A stretch of DNA of 64,000 bases from Axinella damicornis (taxonomy: Eukaryota; Porifera; Demospongiae; Axinellida; Axinellidae). The translations under genes and the position numbers were made by a program. How positions within the stretch are numbered: the first letter of the stretch is position 1; the number at the start of each line of letters is the position of its first letter. This document shows positions 1 through 12,382 of this stretch, one piece after another. Location of the stretch: assembly GCA_963931865.1 (NCBI GenBank), contig OZ007512.1:9991160-10055159 (forward strand), in the 5' to 3' direction. The notes under the pieces are model-generated. The model was not told the DNA's origin and ran no database searches. It saw only the letters and a list, made by a program, of their open reading frames with translations.

Positions 1-853
1 TGGTGCCTGACCAATTGTGAGGGCTGTGTAGATATGGATTGTGAGCGCTGCTGTAGTTCTGGCCAGTCTTGGTGCCTGGCCAATTGCTCTCTGCCTGTGA
101 AAGTGCTTCGTCTGGCCATTTGTGAGGGTTGCGTAGGTATGGATTGTGAGCGTTGCTGTTGTTGTGGCCAGTCTTGGTGCCTGACCAATTGTGAGGGCTG
201 TGTAGATATGAATTGTGAGCGCTGCTGTTGTTCTGGCCAGTCTTGGTGCCTGGCCAATTGCTCTCCGCCTGTGAAAGTGCTTCGTCTGGCCAATTGTGAG
301 GGTTGTGTAGGTATGGATTGTGAGCGCTGCTGTAGTTCTGGCCAGTCTTGGTGCCTGGCCAATTGCTCTCTGCCTGTGAAAGTGCTTTGTATGGCCATTT
401 GTGAGGGCTGTGCAGGTATGGATTGTGAGCGCTGTTGTAGTTCTGGCCAGTCTTGGTGCCTGGCCAATTGCTCTCTGCCTGTGAAAGTGCTTTGTATGGC
501 CATTTGTGAGGGCTGTGCAGGTATGGATTGTGAGCGCTGCTGTAGTTCTGGCCAGTCTTGGTGCCTGGCCAATTGCTCTCCGCCTGTGAAAGTGCTTTGT
601 ATGGCCATTTGTGAGGGCTGTGCAGGTATGGATTGTGAGCGCTGCTGTAGTTCTGGCCAGTCTTGGTGCCGGGCCAATTGCTCTCTGCCTGTGAAAGTGC
701 TTTGTATGGCCATTTGTGAGGGCTGTGTAGGTATGGATTGTGAGCGCTGCTGTAGTTCTGGCCAGTCTTGGTGCCTGGCCAATTGCTCTCCGCCTGTGAA
801 AGTGCTTCGCCTGGCCATTTGTGGGGGCTGTGCAGATACAGAACATGGATCAT
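1..853 (-). repeat. 105 bp coding tandem repeat
   Basis: Seven near-identical 105 bp units plus one 69 bp shortened unit (near 140-210) and a partial unit at the left edge. On the minus strand each unit is 35 residues rich in Gln, Ser and Pro, with a core like FTGREQLARHQDWPELQQ. It stays in frame with the upstream GTPase. More diverged units of the same kind continue to about 1300. Units differ by a few substitutions, which suggests recent expansion. Confidence 0.9.
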
Positions 854-3800
854 AGTGATCTAAATTTGAGTGTGGCTGTTGCTCTTGCCAGTGTTGGTGC
901 CTGGCCATTTGCACATTGTGTGCTGAAGTTTCTCGTCTGGGCATTTGTGAAGACGGTGTAGGAATGGAATGGAAACAGTGAGATACATTTGTGTGCTGCT
1001 GTTGTTGGTACCTGGCCATGTCCTCTCTGCCTGTTGAAGCCTCTCGTCTTCCCATTTGTGAGGGACGTATAAGCTTGGAATCATGATATGAATATGAGTG
1101 TTGTTGCTGAGAAGAAGGTTGGTACCTGACTGTCTGCTCTGTGCTTGTAAAAGCTTCTTGCTCGGTTGTTGGTACTGGTAGGGGTTGCATATGTATGGGA
1201 ATAGGCAGTAGACGTGAGTGCTGTTGTTGTTTGTAGCCGACTAGGTTCCCTGAACTGTTTGCACGTGCTCTTCTGGTGGTTGGTGGGAGCTCTACAGGTG
1301 TGGCATTGGTATGTCTGACCATCTGCTCTTTTCTGGAAACATCTCTGGTTGGCTGTGCAGGTTTGGGATGAGGATGTTGGTTCAATATTTGCTGTTGAAA
1401 TGGATGTCTGCGCCTGATCATCTGCTCTTTTGCCTTCTGGACACTCTCCTTCAACCACTGAGGGGCATCTACAGGTTCATCTATCTGGTATATGAGCTCT
1501 GCATTGTGCCTGGCTTCGTGGAGATACTCAATTCGTTTCCCATACCCAGGTTTGCATTCTTGTTTCTCAGTCTCAATCAGTAGATCAATGTAATCCAATT
1601 CATTGAGCGAGTTTGGCTTCAAAGCAATTTCATCTAATCGAGCTAATATTTGCTGGGCCTCACAAATGGACTCAAATACCTTCCTTTTAAGGTATTTTAC
1701 TTGCTGCTTAATTTCATCCACTGTAGTCTTTAGAGCATTTTTGTCACTTGTGATCGTATTAAACCTCTTCAGAAGATTCTCTAATGTTCTCTCTTCTTCT
1801 TCTTCATAATCTTCAATCCGAAAGTTGTTGATGCAATGGAGCTGCCATTCACAACCACCCGGGCACACCTGGCACAGTGAATTCTTGCCAGCTTCTCTCC
1901 AATTCATTGCAGCACAACCCCACTTCTTTTCGTTATCTGGGATTCTGCAGGGATAGTGACAGGTACGGTTGCATTTCCTGCAGTTTGTAGTATACTCCCC
2001 AGAGGGGAGAGCAACTTTCCTCTGGTGAATTGCTGTGACACTGTAAGTGAAGTTGACCCCCAAATCGGAAGCCTCCAGTTGCAATTGTTCCAATACCTTC
2101 TCCTCTTGCTGCAATTCATCCACTGTAGACATGATAGTTTTGATCTGTGGCAGGAGACCCTGCATGATCACTTCAAGATGTTCACGCTCATCAAGCATGT
2201 GCCTGGTCAGACGCAGGCTTCTTGTGTCAACTATTATGAGGTGTGCGAAAAATTTCTCGAAGCTGAAGAGTCCCATCTCCCAAAACATCTTGCCAAACAT
2301 GTCACTGCATCCAGCATACAAGGATGAGTTGTTGAATTTGAAGAGATCACAGGAAGGAATATTTGCTGCTTTGATGGCTGCCTTAACAGGGGGATCACCA
2401 CCATCAGCGAATGTTGCCATCATAAATATATTGCTAGCAATGTCTTTGCCAAAGACAGCTAGGATGGAGTCGAAGATGTACTTCTGTGTTGGGGTCAATC
2501 GTGCAAGAGAAGCCTGAGTAACAAATCCAATTGCGTTCAAATGGTCAATGCCATCTGGAGGTGGTAGAGAGAAAAAATGTTTAATCTGTGCAGTAATGCG
2601 ATGGTCTCTCTCCAGTCCTCCGGTGTCACCAAAGCCGGGGGTGTCGATGATGGTTAAGGTGTAGGGAAGTGGTGAACCTTTCTGGTGGTGAAACGTGTAG
2701 GCAGTGATCCACTTGGTTTGGCTGTGTGCTTGACCTGTATCGCCGCTAGTTTCTTTGTCCCCTTCATCAACAATTACTTTGAAGCGAAACTCATCTTCCC
2801 ACTGGACGCCGAGAAGGTAGTTGGCCATTCCATTGATCAAGGTAGTTTTTCCAGCCCCAGTAGCCCCCAGCACCATGATGACCTTTTCTTCGGCAGGTAT
2901 AAGGGTATCTGCATTCCCAATGGAACATTTTTTAATCTGTTTACTTTCATCTGCGGCAACTTCTTGTAGTTGTAATTTGTAGATAGCTGGTGGACCCTGC
3001 TCCATCATTATTGCTGAAGACAACATTCCTTCAGCTAGACGAACCTTTTCCTTTGTCTGAAAGGCACTAACCTCACTGTCTGTACTGATACCACTATCAT
3101 TCACAGCATGTACTTTAAAGCAGTACTCAGTTTTAGGATTTAGTCCGCTCACAGACAAAGTTGTCCGGGCCCCGTCTGATAACTGAGTCTGCCACTGGTT
3201 CTCTGGACCACTCTTTTTGCGATATGAAATGGAGTAATGTTTGACATACTCACCACCTTGGGCTGGTTTAGACCATTTCAGAAAAATGTGGTTGTGAATG
3301 ATATCGTCATCTGAAGCAGTGGGTTTCCCAGGTTGACCGGGTGCTGGTGGGGCATATAGTTGAATAGGATCACTGCTTTCACTGTAGGAGCTACAACCAG
3401 CATCACTTTCGGCACGCACCTTGAAACAATAGACAGCACTGGGTTTTAGCCCAGTCACCGTTATGCTCTCCTGAAGATCTGCTGTTTCCTCTGTCTTCCA
3501 CTTGTCGGGGAAGTCATGGTCATCCACCTCGTAATACGATACAGTGTAGCATTTACAACCTTGAGTATCACAACTTGGTTTGTCCCATTTAAGTTCAATT
3601 ATGTCATGAGTCACATCAGTCATGTATGGTTTGCCAGGTTGACTGGGTGGGGAGTCAAGAGGTAATGTCCGTATGTCATAGATGATTTTACTCTCAGGAC
3701 TAATGCAAGCTTCATCTTCAGCACGGACTTTGAAGCAGTACTTGGTGTTAGGAGCAAGGTTGCTGACAGGTTTTCCTGCTGTTGCATGAGGCTTGGTAGC

Positions 3801-5765
3801 AATTGGGTCACTCATTTCACTCTCAGAACAAACACCAGCTTCATCCTCGGCATGAACTTTGAAGCAGTACACAGAATTCGCTGCAAGCCCACTCACTCTA
3901 GCAACCTCTTGGGCACCTTGTGTGCTTTGTTTCTGCCACTGTGATGATGGATCGTCCATTTGACGGTATACCACGGTGTAACACTTAATATCATGACAAC
4001 CAAATTCAGGGCCAGACCAACTAAGCTGAACCGAGTTGTGAGTCACTTCAGAAGTCATGGGCTGGCCAGGTTTTCCTGGTGTTGAATGATGATGTGTAAC
4101 AATCGGGTCACTCATTTCACTCTCGGAACCTCCACCCTCAACACGAACTTTGCAGCAATAGACAGCATTTGCTGCAAGTCCACTTACTGTGGCAACTGCT
4201 TGGGCACCATGTGCGCTTTGTGTCTGCCAGTTTGATGATGGATCGTCCATTCGACGGTACAGTATTGTAATATCCTCTTCAGGGCTAGACCAACTAAGCT
4301 CAATTGAGTTGTGGGTCACCTTAGAAGCCGTAGGTTTGCCTGGTTTTCCTGGTATTGGACGAGGCTTGGTAGCAATCAGGTCACTCGTTTCACTATCGGA
4401 AAAAACACTATCTTCACCCACAGCACGAACTTTGAAGCAGTACACAGTATTTGCTACAAGTCCACTTACTTTGGCATGCGGTTGGGCACCTTGTGTGCTT
4501 TGTGTCTGCCAGCGTGATGATGGATCGTCCATTCGACGATACAGTATCGTAATATCCTCTTCAGGGCTAGACCAACTAAGCTCAATTGAGTTGTGGGTCA
4601 CCTTAGAAGCCGTAGGTTTGCCTGGTATTGGACGAGGCTTGGTAGCAATTGGGTCACTAATTTCACTCTCAGAACAAACACCAGCTTCATCCTCGGCATG
4701 AACTTTGAAGCAGTACACAGAATTCGCTGCAAGCCCACTCACTCTAGCAACCTCTTGGGCACTTTGTGTGCTTTGTGTCTGCCACTGTGCTGATGGATCG
4801 TCCATTTGACGGTAATCCACGGTGTAACACTTAATATCATGAGAATCAAATTCAGGGCCAGACCAACTTAGCTGAACCGAGTTGTGAGTCACCTCAGAAG
4901 CCATGGGCTGGCCAAGTTCTCCTGGTGTTGAATGAGGGTTTGTAGCAATCGGGTCACTCATTTCACTCTCGGAACCTTCACCCTCAACACGAACTTTGCA
5001 GCAATAGACAGCATTTGGTGCAAGTCCACTTACTGTGGCAACTGCTTGGGCACCATGTGTGCTTTGTGTCTGCCAGCGTGATGATGGATCGTCCATTCGA
5101 CGGTACAGTACTGAGTAGAATGTAGTATCCTGACTATCCATGTGAGGGCCAGACCAATGAAGCTGAATTGAGTTGTGGGTTACTTTTGAAGCCATGGGTT
5201 TGCCAGGTTTTCTTGATATTGGATGAGGGAGGGTAACTATTTGGTCACTCATTTCACTCTCGGAATAAATACCATCTTCACCCTCAGCACGAACTTTGAA
5301 GCGGTACACAGCTTTTGCTGCAAGTCCACTCACTGTAGCATCCTCTTGTGCATCTACTATGCTTTGTTTCTTCCACTCATATGGTGATGGACAGTCTATT
5401 CGACAGTACAACACTGAGTAATACTGAATATTGTGAGCACCCCATTCAGGCCGAGACCAATTGAGCTGAGTTGAGTTGTGTGTCACTTGAGAAACCACGG
5501 GTTGGCCAGGTTTCCCTGGCATTGTTTGAGGATTGGTTGCAATTCTTTCGCTCATTTCACTCATGGAACAAACACCAACTTCATCCTCTGCAGAAACTTC
5601 ATTCACTGTAGCAAACCCTTGGGCACCTTGTGTGCTTTGTGTCTCATCCATTTGACGGTTCAGCACAGAATAATGCTTAATGTCCTGAGTAGGGCCAGAC
5701 CATTTAATCTGAATTGAGTTGTGTGTTACTTTAGAAGCCTCAGGTTTACCAAGCCTGGCTGGTTG
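1..5765 (-). CDS. FN3-array / P-loop GTPase / Gln-Pro repeat protein, C-terminus off the left edge
   Basis: The minus-strand frame whose codons begin at positions 2 mod 3 has no stop from 5765 down to base 1, about 1920 codons. The N-terminal part (about 5750-3080) is roughly nine FN3 domains plus one half domain near 3650-3790. Each has the core W, the Y-C-F-K-V strand and a closing S-E-M-S-D-P-I. Next comes a GTPase domain with a P-loop GATGAGKTT near 2850-2875 and a DTPGFGDT motif near 2625-2655, of the septin/AIG1 type. After it lie a Cys/His cluster (CxxC, CHYPC, CxxCPGxC; about 1840-2010), a charged helical stretch (about 1480-1830) and Gln/Pro-rich repeats to the window edge. GTP binding is a family inference and the role is unknown. 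The closest relative is the plus-strand gene ending at 28247, which lacks FN3. The frame is closed upstream by TAG at 5766-5768 and I see no convincing start codon, so an upstream exon or a broken 5' end is likely. Confidence 0.85.
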
Positions 5766-6140
5766 CTATATATTGGGTCACTCATTTCACTATGCAGAAC
5801 AAGCACCAGCTTCACACTCAACACGAACAATGAAGTAGCTAGTAAGCCTTTGCTGCTAGTCCACTCACTGTAGCTAGCTAATAGTTGGACTGTAACTTTG
5901 CCACTGGATTGCCAGTTCGACGGAGTCTTTCTCAAAATAGCTATAGTAGCTAGTACCTAGCTACGGGTGTGATTGCAATCGAAGTCACTCACTTCACTGT
6001 CAAGACTGGGAGCAGCTTCACATATACTGCACGTACTGCATTTTACAGAGTCCTTGCACGTCCGGAGTATAGATATAGGGTTGCGGATAGCTTGCCTAGA
6101 CAGTTTGTCGATACTCAACAAATTCAGAACTGTAACCACG
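5766..6140 (-). pseudogene. Decayed FN3 units upstream of the open FN3-GTPase frame
   Basis: Traces of the same FN3 repeat continue past the stop at 5766. The S-E-M-S-D-P-I closing motif is recognisable near 5770-5800 but sits in another frame, and a further trace of the repeat lies near 5975-6030. Stops and small indels interrupt them. They look like repeats that have dropped out of the coding sequence. Alternatively, part could be intronic if an acceptor near 5755 is used. Confidence 0.55.
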
Positions 6141-6948
6141 GTAGCTAGCTAGCTAGCTAGCTACTGTGAATAGCTATATAGCTATATTATTGCAGCACAA
6201 CTACAACAATGTGCGAACAGCGCACACTGTAGCATGAACTTCTAGCTGCGCTTCGAAAGCACAAGTTTGTCGACGACGGCATCCACTAGTCGCTCTTATT
6301 GCGAACTGTAGCACTCGAGTCGGGGCGTGTGAAGTTGCGCGCTTTAGTGTGCCGTCGGTCGGCAGAAAACGCGCCTCTTGTTGCAAGCTGGGCTTAGTGC
6401 TGTGCTCAATACGAATCTTCAGACTTGCCTTGTGTTCACGCACCTCTTTTATATGCTTTGCTAAGCTAATTAGCTAGGAGCGTGACTCAACTGATATCTG
6501 TTGCCATGATTACCCTTGAAGTTTGTTTCGACGTTGATATTGGTCCGGCAGTACATACTTTAGGTATAGGTACCGCGGAAACGCGCGCGCATCTAGAACC
6601 GGCTAACCCGTACCCATTGCCCTACTTCCTGCCGGACCAATATCACATCTCAACCAAGTTCACAGCTTTAGCGTACCTACGCTAGCAATTTTGTGTATGG
6701 CAACGTCTTTAGTGACGTCATGTATAAAATTCCCTGCGTTCCTGGAAAGAAACAGTTCGCAATTCGAGCTGACGATCGTATCGTAGCTTACTGCGCTCCT
6801 GAGCTCTGTCTCGAGGTATATAGGCATTAACCGAGACCCATTCAAGGTAGTCATACAGTCGGTTTGCATGTTTGCGATTTTAACTGCAAGGTTAACGATA
6901 ACGTTTCTTCCATGCAGCTAACGTCCGGAGGGAAGAGAATCAACTAGG
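6141..6948. other. Region between two divergent GTPase genes
   Basis: No gene is supported here. The stretch separates the minus-strand FN3-GTPase frame from exon 1 of the plus-strand GTPase and so should hold promoter and 5' UTR sequence of at least the latter. A GCTA simple repeat lies near 6140-6165. I see no clear TATA box. Confidence 0.4.
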
Positions 6949-6973
6949 ATGTCAGGAAAAATCGGGGACCTTG
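6949..6973 (+). CDS. P-loop GTPase gene, exon 1
   Basis: ATG at 6949 opens an eight-codon coding segment (MSGKIGDL) followed by one extra base and a strong GTGAGTA donor at 6974. The phase 1 end joins exactly to the exon at 9924 (G plus TG gives Val). The evidence for this exon is the splice consensus, the matching phase and the correct total reading frame of the three-exon model (25 + 159 + 1685 = 1869 bases). It is too short to show homology by itself. Confidence 0.6.
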
Positions 6974-9923
6974 GTGAGTAATTATAGCTACTAGAACAGC
7001 AGTGTTGCGTGTACATAGAAGAGGCAGACAGTATTGTGCCATGGCACAAATTAGACTATAGGGAAATGGGAGAAACGGACTCTATAGCAGCTACTGTCCA
7101 GTCTCAAAAATCACTTCTGATTAGGCACCTGCATAGAATATGATATCTCATTCGTGCTATTCCACAACCACCCCCAAATTTCTCTTGAAAGATGCCCAAT
7201 TAGCTATTCCGTGATTGCTCGCAGATAGTAGGATGTTGGTCATGTGATTATTACCCCGCGCGCGCATGCGCGAAGTGGGGTTAAACAATCGTTTTGTCTG
7301 TCAGTCTGTCAGTCTGTCATGCGAAAAAATTGAAATCTCGCCACATAGACCCTCATAAACCATTGAAAGGGAGTCAAACAATAGCAAATAGCAAAAAACT
7401 GCTCTATGTGTACCTGACTGAAGTCAAGGCGCTTCGTTTCGCTGTATTTCGGCTATTTCCTACTTTTCATAACTATTCATAACATTGGCTCCACCTCTTC
7501 GTGACCTCGGAGTCCCATCAAGAACAGGACACACAGTGCATTTGGAAATTTCATGCTTCGAGATGACCGCTAGGAAACAGTGTTTTCTCACGATTTATGT
7601 ACTTCACAGACATCGTGGCTATTGTTTTGGCTGCTTCTTCCAGCTATCTCCTATTATTCGTAACATTTGGCCCTACCTCTTCAGCTTCACAATATTATAT
7701 ACGGTAAGCGGTCACTCCCACACCTTGGATATGGCCGGCCATACATGAACACAGTATACGCGATAGCACCTGTTCGATGTGCATTGGCAGAGATGTCACG
7801 TCGATTGTATAGCTGCGCTGTATCCTGTAGACGTTCAGCGCGGGGTATGTGTTTTATGAACACCTCTAGTTTTTATTTGTATTCGATGATCCGCAGGATT
7901 TTAAGCTTATGGCATATAGCTATAATTATACTGTGCTCTGTAGCTAATTCATATGAATAGCTATACAACTAAGCTAGCTAGGTGCATGACTGCCTATAAG
8001 ACAGTTGTGGGAACAGTCAGTGTCTCAGCCAAAGTGCAAACGTATCCTTAGGCTTCCTTTTCTATGGCCCAGCTTTTGAAATAGACATGAGTGTAGGAAG
8101 ACCAACCAAGACCTTGGCAGCTACTTGCGTAATAATTAGCTACCATGATCTATAAGTGCATCTGAACTTTGATAAAATAATTGCCTCAAGTACAATGTAC
8201 AGTATTTAAATTATGCATGCCAGTATTGTCCATGTTTGTTATAGCTTTTACTATAATATAGCCTTCCGCTAATAGCCTAATACGTCATGTAGCCTCCCAC
8301 CAAAAAGTTGGGGGGAGGGGGGGGGGGGGCCAATGAATTCTTTGTTAATGAAGCCTCCCGCTATTAAATTGGTGGGGGGAGGGGTTATAGTCTGTGAATG
8401 GTTTGTTAATGTTTTTTTTGTGGGCCTCTACAAGTACTCGAAAGTCTTGACTACACACACCCAGAAACACATTGACACGGTCATTGACATGTATCTACCA
8501 CGAGACATTTCCAAGGTCAACCAGTACTGCCAACCAAAGATTGGCAGTGAGATAGCTAACTATTGTTAGTGGCCACCTGGAGGCGAAGGTCAGAAAGACT
8601 GTGTGCATGGCTCCGACGTGCATGTGTCTACATCTTTTAGGGGGAATGAATACACCAATAACTTAAGCTAAAAGCTTCAAACCAACTTTGTAAAAATAAT
8701 AGTTAAGCCTAAGGCATTTGGTAGGAAATTATGTGTTGCTGATGTTTCTGTCCCCTCCACTAAAGCCCACCAGCTTGTTTCAGTCTGCAGACACACCCCC
8801 ATCCAGGACTGTTAGCTGGGGGAGTTTTGTGCGACGGCGTAGCACGGCCGTTCCTAGGCGGGTCTGGGAGCAACAGATGCTCTGCATGCATATCTCTGCG
8901 GCACTAAGGCCAGGCGCGCGCCTGGATTATTCGATTAACGTTATACGGAAAGTACACGGAATTACGTAATAGTGCACGGAGAAAGCTAATGGCGGTGTTT
9001 AATACTGAGCGAAGTAAAGTCTGCTAGTTTGTCTCTCTCAGCGATAGCTGTAGCTTCGCTTTGTGCTAGTTGTAGTCATCACCTTTGGTAGTTCCTTGTG
9101 TGAATCCGTGCCGTCGCTCCTGCGTTGAGTTCAAGCGGCAGTACATCAGTCAATCATGGCCGCGGGTTAAGGACCTACATGGCGACGATTCTGGAGGAGC
9201 GCAGCGGCTAGCTTGGGCACTGCTTTCGTTATGAAATGAAGTGTCTTGATGATTTATTGTATTTCACCGAGTAGGATGTCGATTATGCGTGTAGTTTGTG
9301 TTAAGGACGGCATTGTATCGGCACAGAATACACACAAAAACTAATTTTTCGCTGTATCTCTGTTTACTCGTGGAATTGAAAAACCCTACTCGGTAGAATT
9401 TGAGTATCCTGAGTAAGCATTCTTTTGAGGCTATAGCTGTCCTGCCTGCTATCCTGCTGCACCGTCCAGTTCTCTCAACAGCTGTCTGGACACTCCATCT
9501 TCAGTGGGCGTGTCTAAGAGCACGTGCTTTGGCACGTGACTAATTCAATTAGCAATTGTGAGCTAAAAGTCCAACAAATTGAACAACTGTACAAAAGTGC
9601 AGTTTTATTCATTCACATCAGAGTTGCAGCACAATATGTTTCAGACAAAATGTACACAAAATAATTTCTGCCTATCCTTAATACCCCAGCCCCCCCCCCC
9701 CCCCCCCCCCCCGTATGAAACCCTGCCCACCCCTGATCGAATCCAGTCAGAATCAAATTCCTAAACCCCTATAGCACAGCAAACACATTCTAAACTGAAA
9801 CTTGTATTGACATTGTGTAAGTCACATCTCATGCTGTAGACATGTGACATGGGCAAAATTTGGCCTGCTACCCTTGTGGGTGTCACGTAAAATTATATCT
9901 ATCATTTCTATCTACTCTTCTAG
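6974..9923 (+). other. Intron 1 of the P-loop GTPase gene
   Basis: 2.95 kb between the GTGAGT donor at 6974 and the pyrimidine-rich TAG acceptor ending at 9923. It contains a GTCTGTCA simple repeat near 7290-7320, two poly-G blocks in related contexts near 8310-8330 and 8370-8385, and a 23-base poly-C run at 9690-9712. No coding sequence is supported. Confidence 0.5.
9690..9712. repeat. Poly-C homopolymer
   Basis: 23 consecutive C. The exact length is likely to be variable or uncertain in an assembly. Confidence 0.95.
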
Positions 9924-10082
9924 TGTCCCAATGGAACAAACGTCCATTGATCCAACCACTCTATGTGGATGAGGAACCAGAGTCAGCAATTAAACCAAGG
10001 GAAAAACCAGAAGTGAAGAGGAAACCACAACGAAGGAGCGCTTTGTTGCAACCCATGGATGGAGGAACAGTTGGGGAACTGG
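9924..10082 (+). CDS. P-loop GTPase gene, exon 2 (basic, Pro/Lys-rich linker)
   Basis: A 159-base exon bounded by TCTTCTAG and GTAAGTAT, phase 1 at both ends. It encodes VSQWNKRPLIQ, then an acidic and basic Pro/Lys/Arg-rich stretch ending in GGTVGEL. Its first eleven residues are nearly the same as those of the next exon (VSHWNKVPLIQ at 26563), and the splice site falls at the same place. That points to an old exon duplication. It could instead belong to a shorter isoform that ends before the array. Confidence 0.65.
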
Positions 10083-11342
10083 GTAAGTATGATATGGCTG
10101 TTGCTTGCGAAAACCCACATCTTTGATCATCCGAATGATATTATGGTAAACAATACACCATGATTTCAGGGGCGGATCCAAGGGGAGGGGGGATTCACTG
10201 ACTGACACGGCTAATAATAATTGGCACGCCCCTAGTTTATTATAATTCTATATACCAAGAGCAACACCGACATCAGCAAAGAAAGCCTGCTGCCTGTGAG
10301 GACAGACTACTGCTGCACTGTGATGGCAAACTTCAGCTCAAACATATTGCTAAAAGACTTTAATAATGTATCGAGATGTAGGGTAGCATAGCCACAAAAT
10401 GTAGGGAAGCAAGATAGTGAAAACACTTCAGTGTACAACATGTCTCTTTACTGTAGTTATGGGGAAAAAGTCTCAGACTGTAACTGTTTTTTGTTATCAT
10501 CCCTACCTATACATTTTGCCTTCCTGCTGTCCCTACATGTCATTACTTACTTTATTGATTGAAGTACAGTTACCATATTTCTGCGATCAAATGCCATGGC
10601 TATACTGTATATTTCATCATGCACAGGGGCGGATACAGGATTTGTGAAAGGGGGGGTCTAAGCAAAATTGAACACTACCGAAGGCAGTGTATAGAGGTGT
10701 GTAGTGCTGATCAGTCCGCACAAAGCACGGAAATTTTTACTCATTGTTCAGTTGTCAGGATGAGCTCTGGTGGCACCTTCGTGCTTTGCACTGATGTACG
10801 AGTAGCAACACAAAGTGTCTGGGTCTCGCTTCCTTCAGGAGGTGTACATGTATCCTGGCCTTTACATAAAAAATGCCGTAGACCACATGCACAGTACAGC
10901 TGCGCAGTTGTGCCGCGCTCCGCCTAAACAATGGGGTTGTCTCGATTCCAGATCATCGGACTGGGAGTGCGTACCCGTAATTTCGATCAGTAGCTCTGTG
11001 AGATGTGAAACCGATGGCTCACCTTTTTGTAGCAAGCAGACAAATGGTAGTAACACAGAGCAGATAGAGCTCAGCTGGGTAAGTTCTCCAAAGATATGCC
11101 ATCTACCTAATACCCTAGCTATCCTGGCCTATCAAATACCTTAGCTTGGAAGGGTTGCAGCAACTATTTGATGGTGGCCACTAATCAAGGGTGGTGTTTT
11201 GCTGGTTACTGTCGCTCACCCTCGGTGTCTCAATTCAAATGCTAGTCACAGCTACTAACAAGGGCAACGTTTGCTTCGTTCAGCACTTCTGGAGGCATGG
11301 TTATTGTTCAAGCCAGGGCGAATCTAGGGGTCAAGGGGGGAA

Positions 11343-11374
<32 letters not shown>
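11343..11374. repeat. Poly-G homopolymer
   Basis: 32 consecutive G, preceded by a G-rich stretch from about 11324 that starts with a hAT-end-like motif. Confidence 0.95.
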
Positions 11375-11375
<1 letters not shown>

Positions 11376-11522
11376 TGTGTTGAATTGCGTCGATAAAATA
11401 AGCTGGTGAGAGGTTGTCGGTCCTGGTTTAGTACAGGTTTGGAACCAGAGCGTATACGTATCACTCGTTTGTCTGTGCAATAATATATTCCACTCTTTTT
11501 AGTTTAGTAGCTAAGAGAAAGT

Positions 11523-11759
11523 TTACATATTCTTCAAACCAAGAGATTTAATGCTGTGCAAATTTTTCACGTGAGCCTTAATGTCAACTAGGGTCGACTC
11601 TTGTAAAGCACGTGGTAGTTTACTCCAAACCTCAAGGAAACATTGGGAAGGGACTGAACCTTCTAGAATGGCTGGGGGTGCAAGTGTATATACGCAATTG
11701 TGGAGTAGCAGCTGAATTAAACGGACGTAATCGGGGAGCTGCATTTGAAGTGGACACAA
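11523..11759 (-). pseudogene. Possible C-terminal fragment of a non-LTR reverse transcriptase ORF
   Basis: The minus strand reads a segment like EVWSKLPRALQESTLVDIK. It resembles the W-N-x-L-P plus helix motif that ends many non-LTR retrotransposon polyproteins found in animal genomes. Only the tail is present, with no catalytic residues, so it can be no more than a dead fragment. The assignment rests on a short motif and is weak. Confidence 0.3.
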
Positions 11760-12210
11760 TCGGGGAGCAGGTCACACAGACACGTATATACAGAGAGGGA
11801 GATGAAACCTCTGATGAAGATACCATGGTGTGCCATGTTGCGGAGATCCCTAGTGCAGGGGTCTTGAGGATGCCTGACACTACTATCACTATTAGACTAT
11901 CAGTAGTGAACAACGGAGTTGGCAGTTTCTACTTTGTGGTTTACTACAATGTCCAAACCTCGAGGGAACCTTCTAGAATGGCTGGGCCAGGCTGCAAGTG
12001 AACGCAATCGTGGAGCAGCAGCTGAACGGACGTAATCGGGGAGCTGCATTTGAAGTGGATGCAATCAGAGAGCAGGTCACACAGACACAGAGAGGGAGAC
12101 GAAACCTCTGACGAAGATACCATGGTGTGCCATGTTGCGGAGATCCCTAGTGCAGGGGGCTTGAGGATGCCTGACGCATCAGTGAACAACGGAGTTGGCA
12201 GCTTCTGCAC
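11627..12210. repeat. Tandem duplication, two diverged copies of about 270-300 bp
   Basis: The block from about 11627 to 11930 recurs from about 11957 to 12210. Shared landmarks are CCTTCTAGAATGGCTGG, GCATTTGAAGTGGA, ACCATGGTGTGCCATGTTGC and GAACAACGGAGTTGGCAG. Small deletions separate the copies. The first copy overlaps the possible reverse transcriptase tail. Confidence 0.85.
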
Positions 12211-12382
12211 ACAAGTAGCTAGCTTTTGAGACTTGACCAATTAACCCTCGTTCTGTACAGCTGAATCTATAATTAATGGGAACTATCTGCCTCTGTCCCC
12301 AACCCTCATGTGTGTTTTACCGAGGGAGATTCAGCTGGTTGAGTATTCCAGGGTGATGGTGAGAATTTGATGCCGACGTGTC

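Noticed and set aside
34..855. 273-codon plus-strand frame with many Cys residues, looking like a Cys-rich repeat protein
   Set aside because: It is the antisense of the 105 bp coding repeat, whose minus-strand frame is continuous with the FN3-GTPase protein.
9860..10126. Stand-alone 88-codon gene
   Set aside because: Coding-like sequence is limited to 9924-10082, between clear splice sites.
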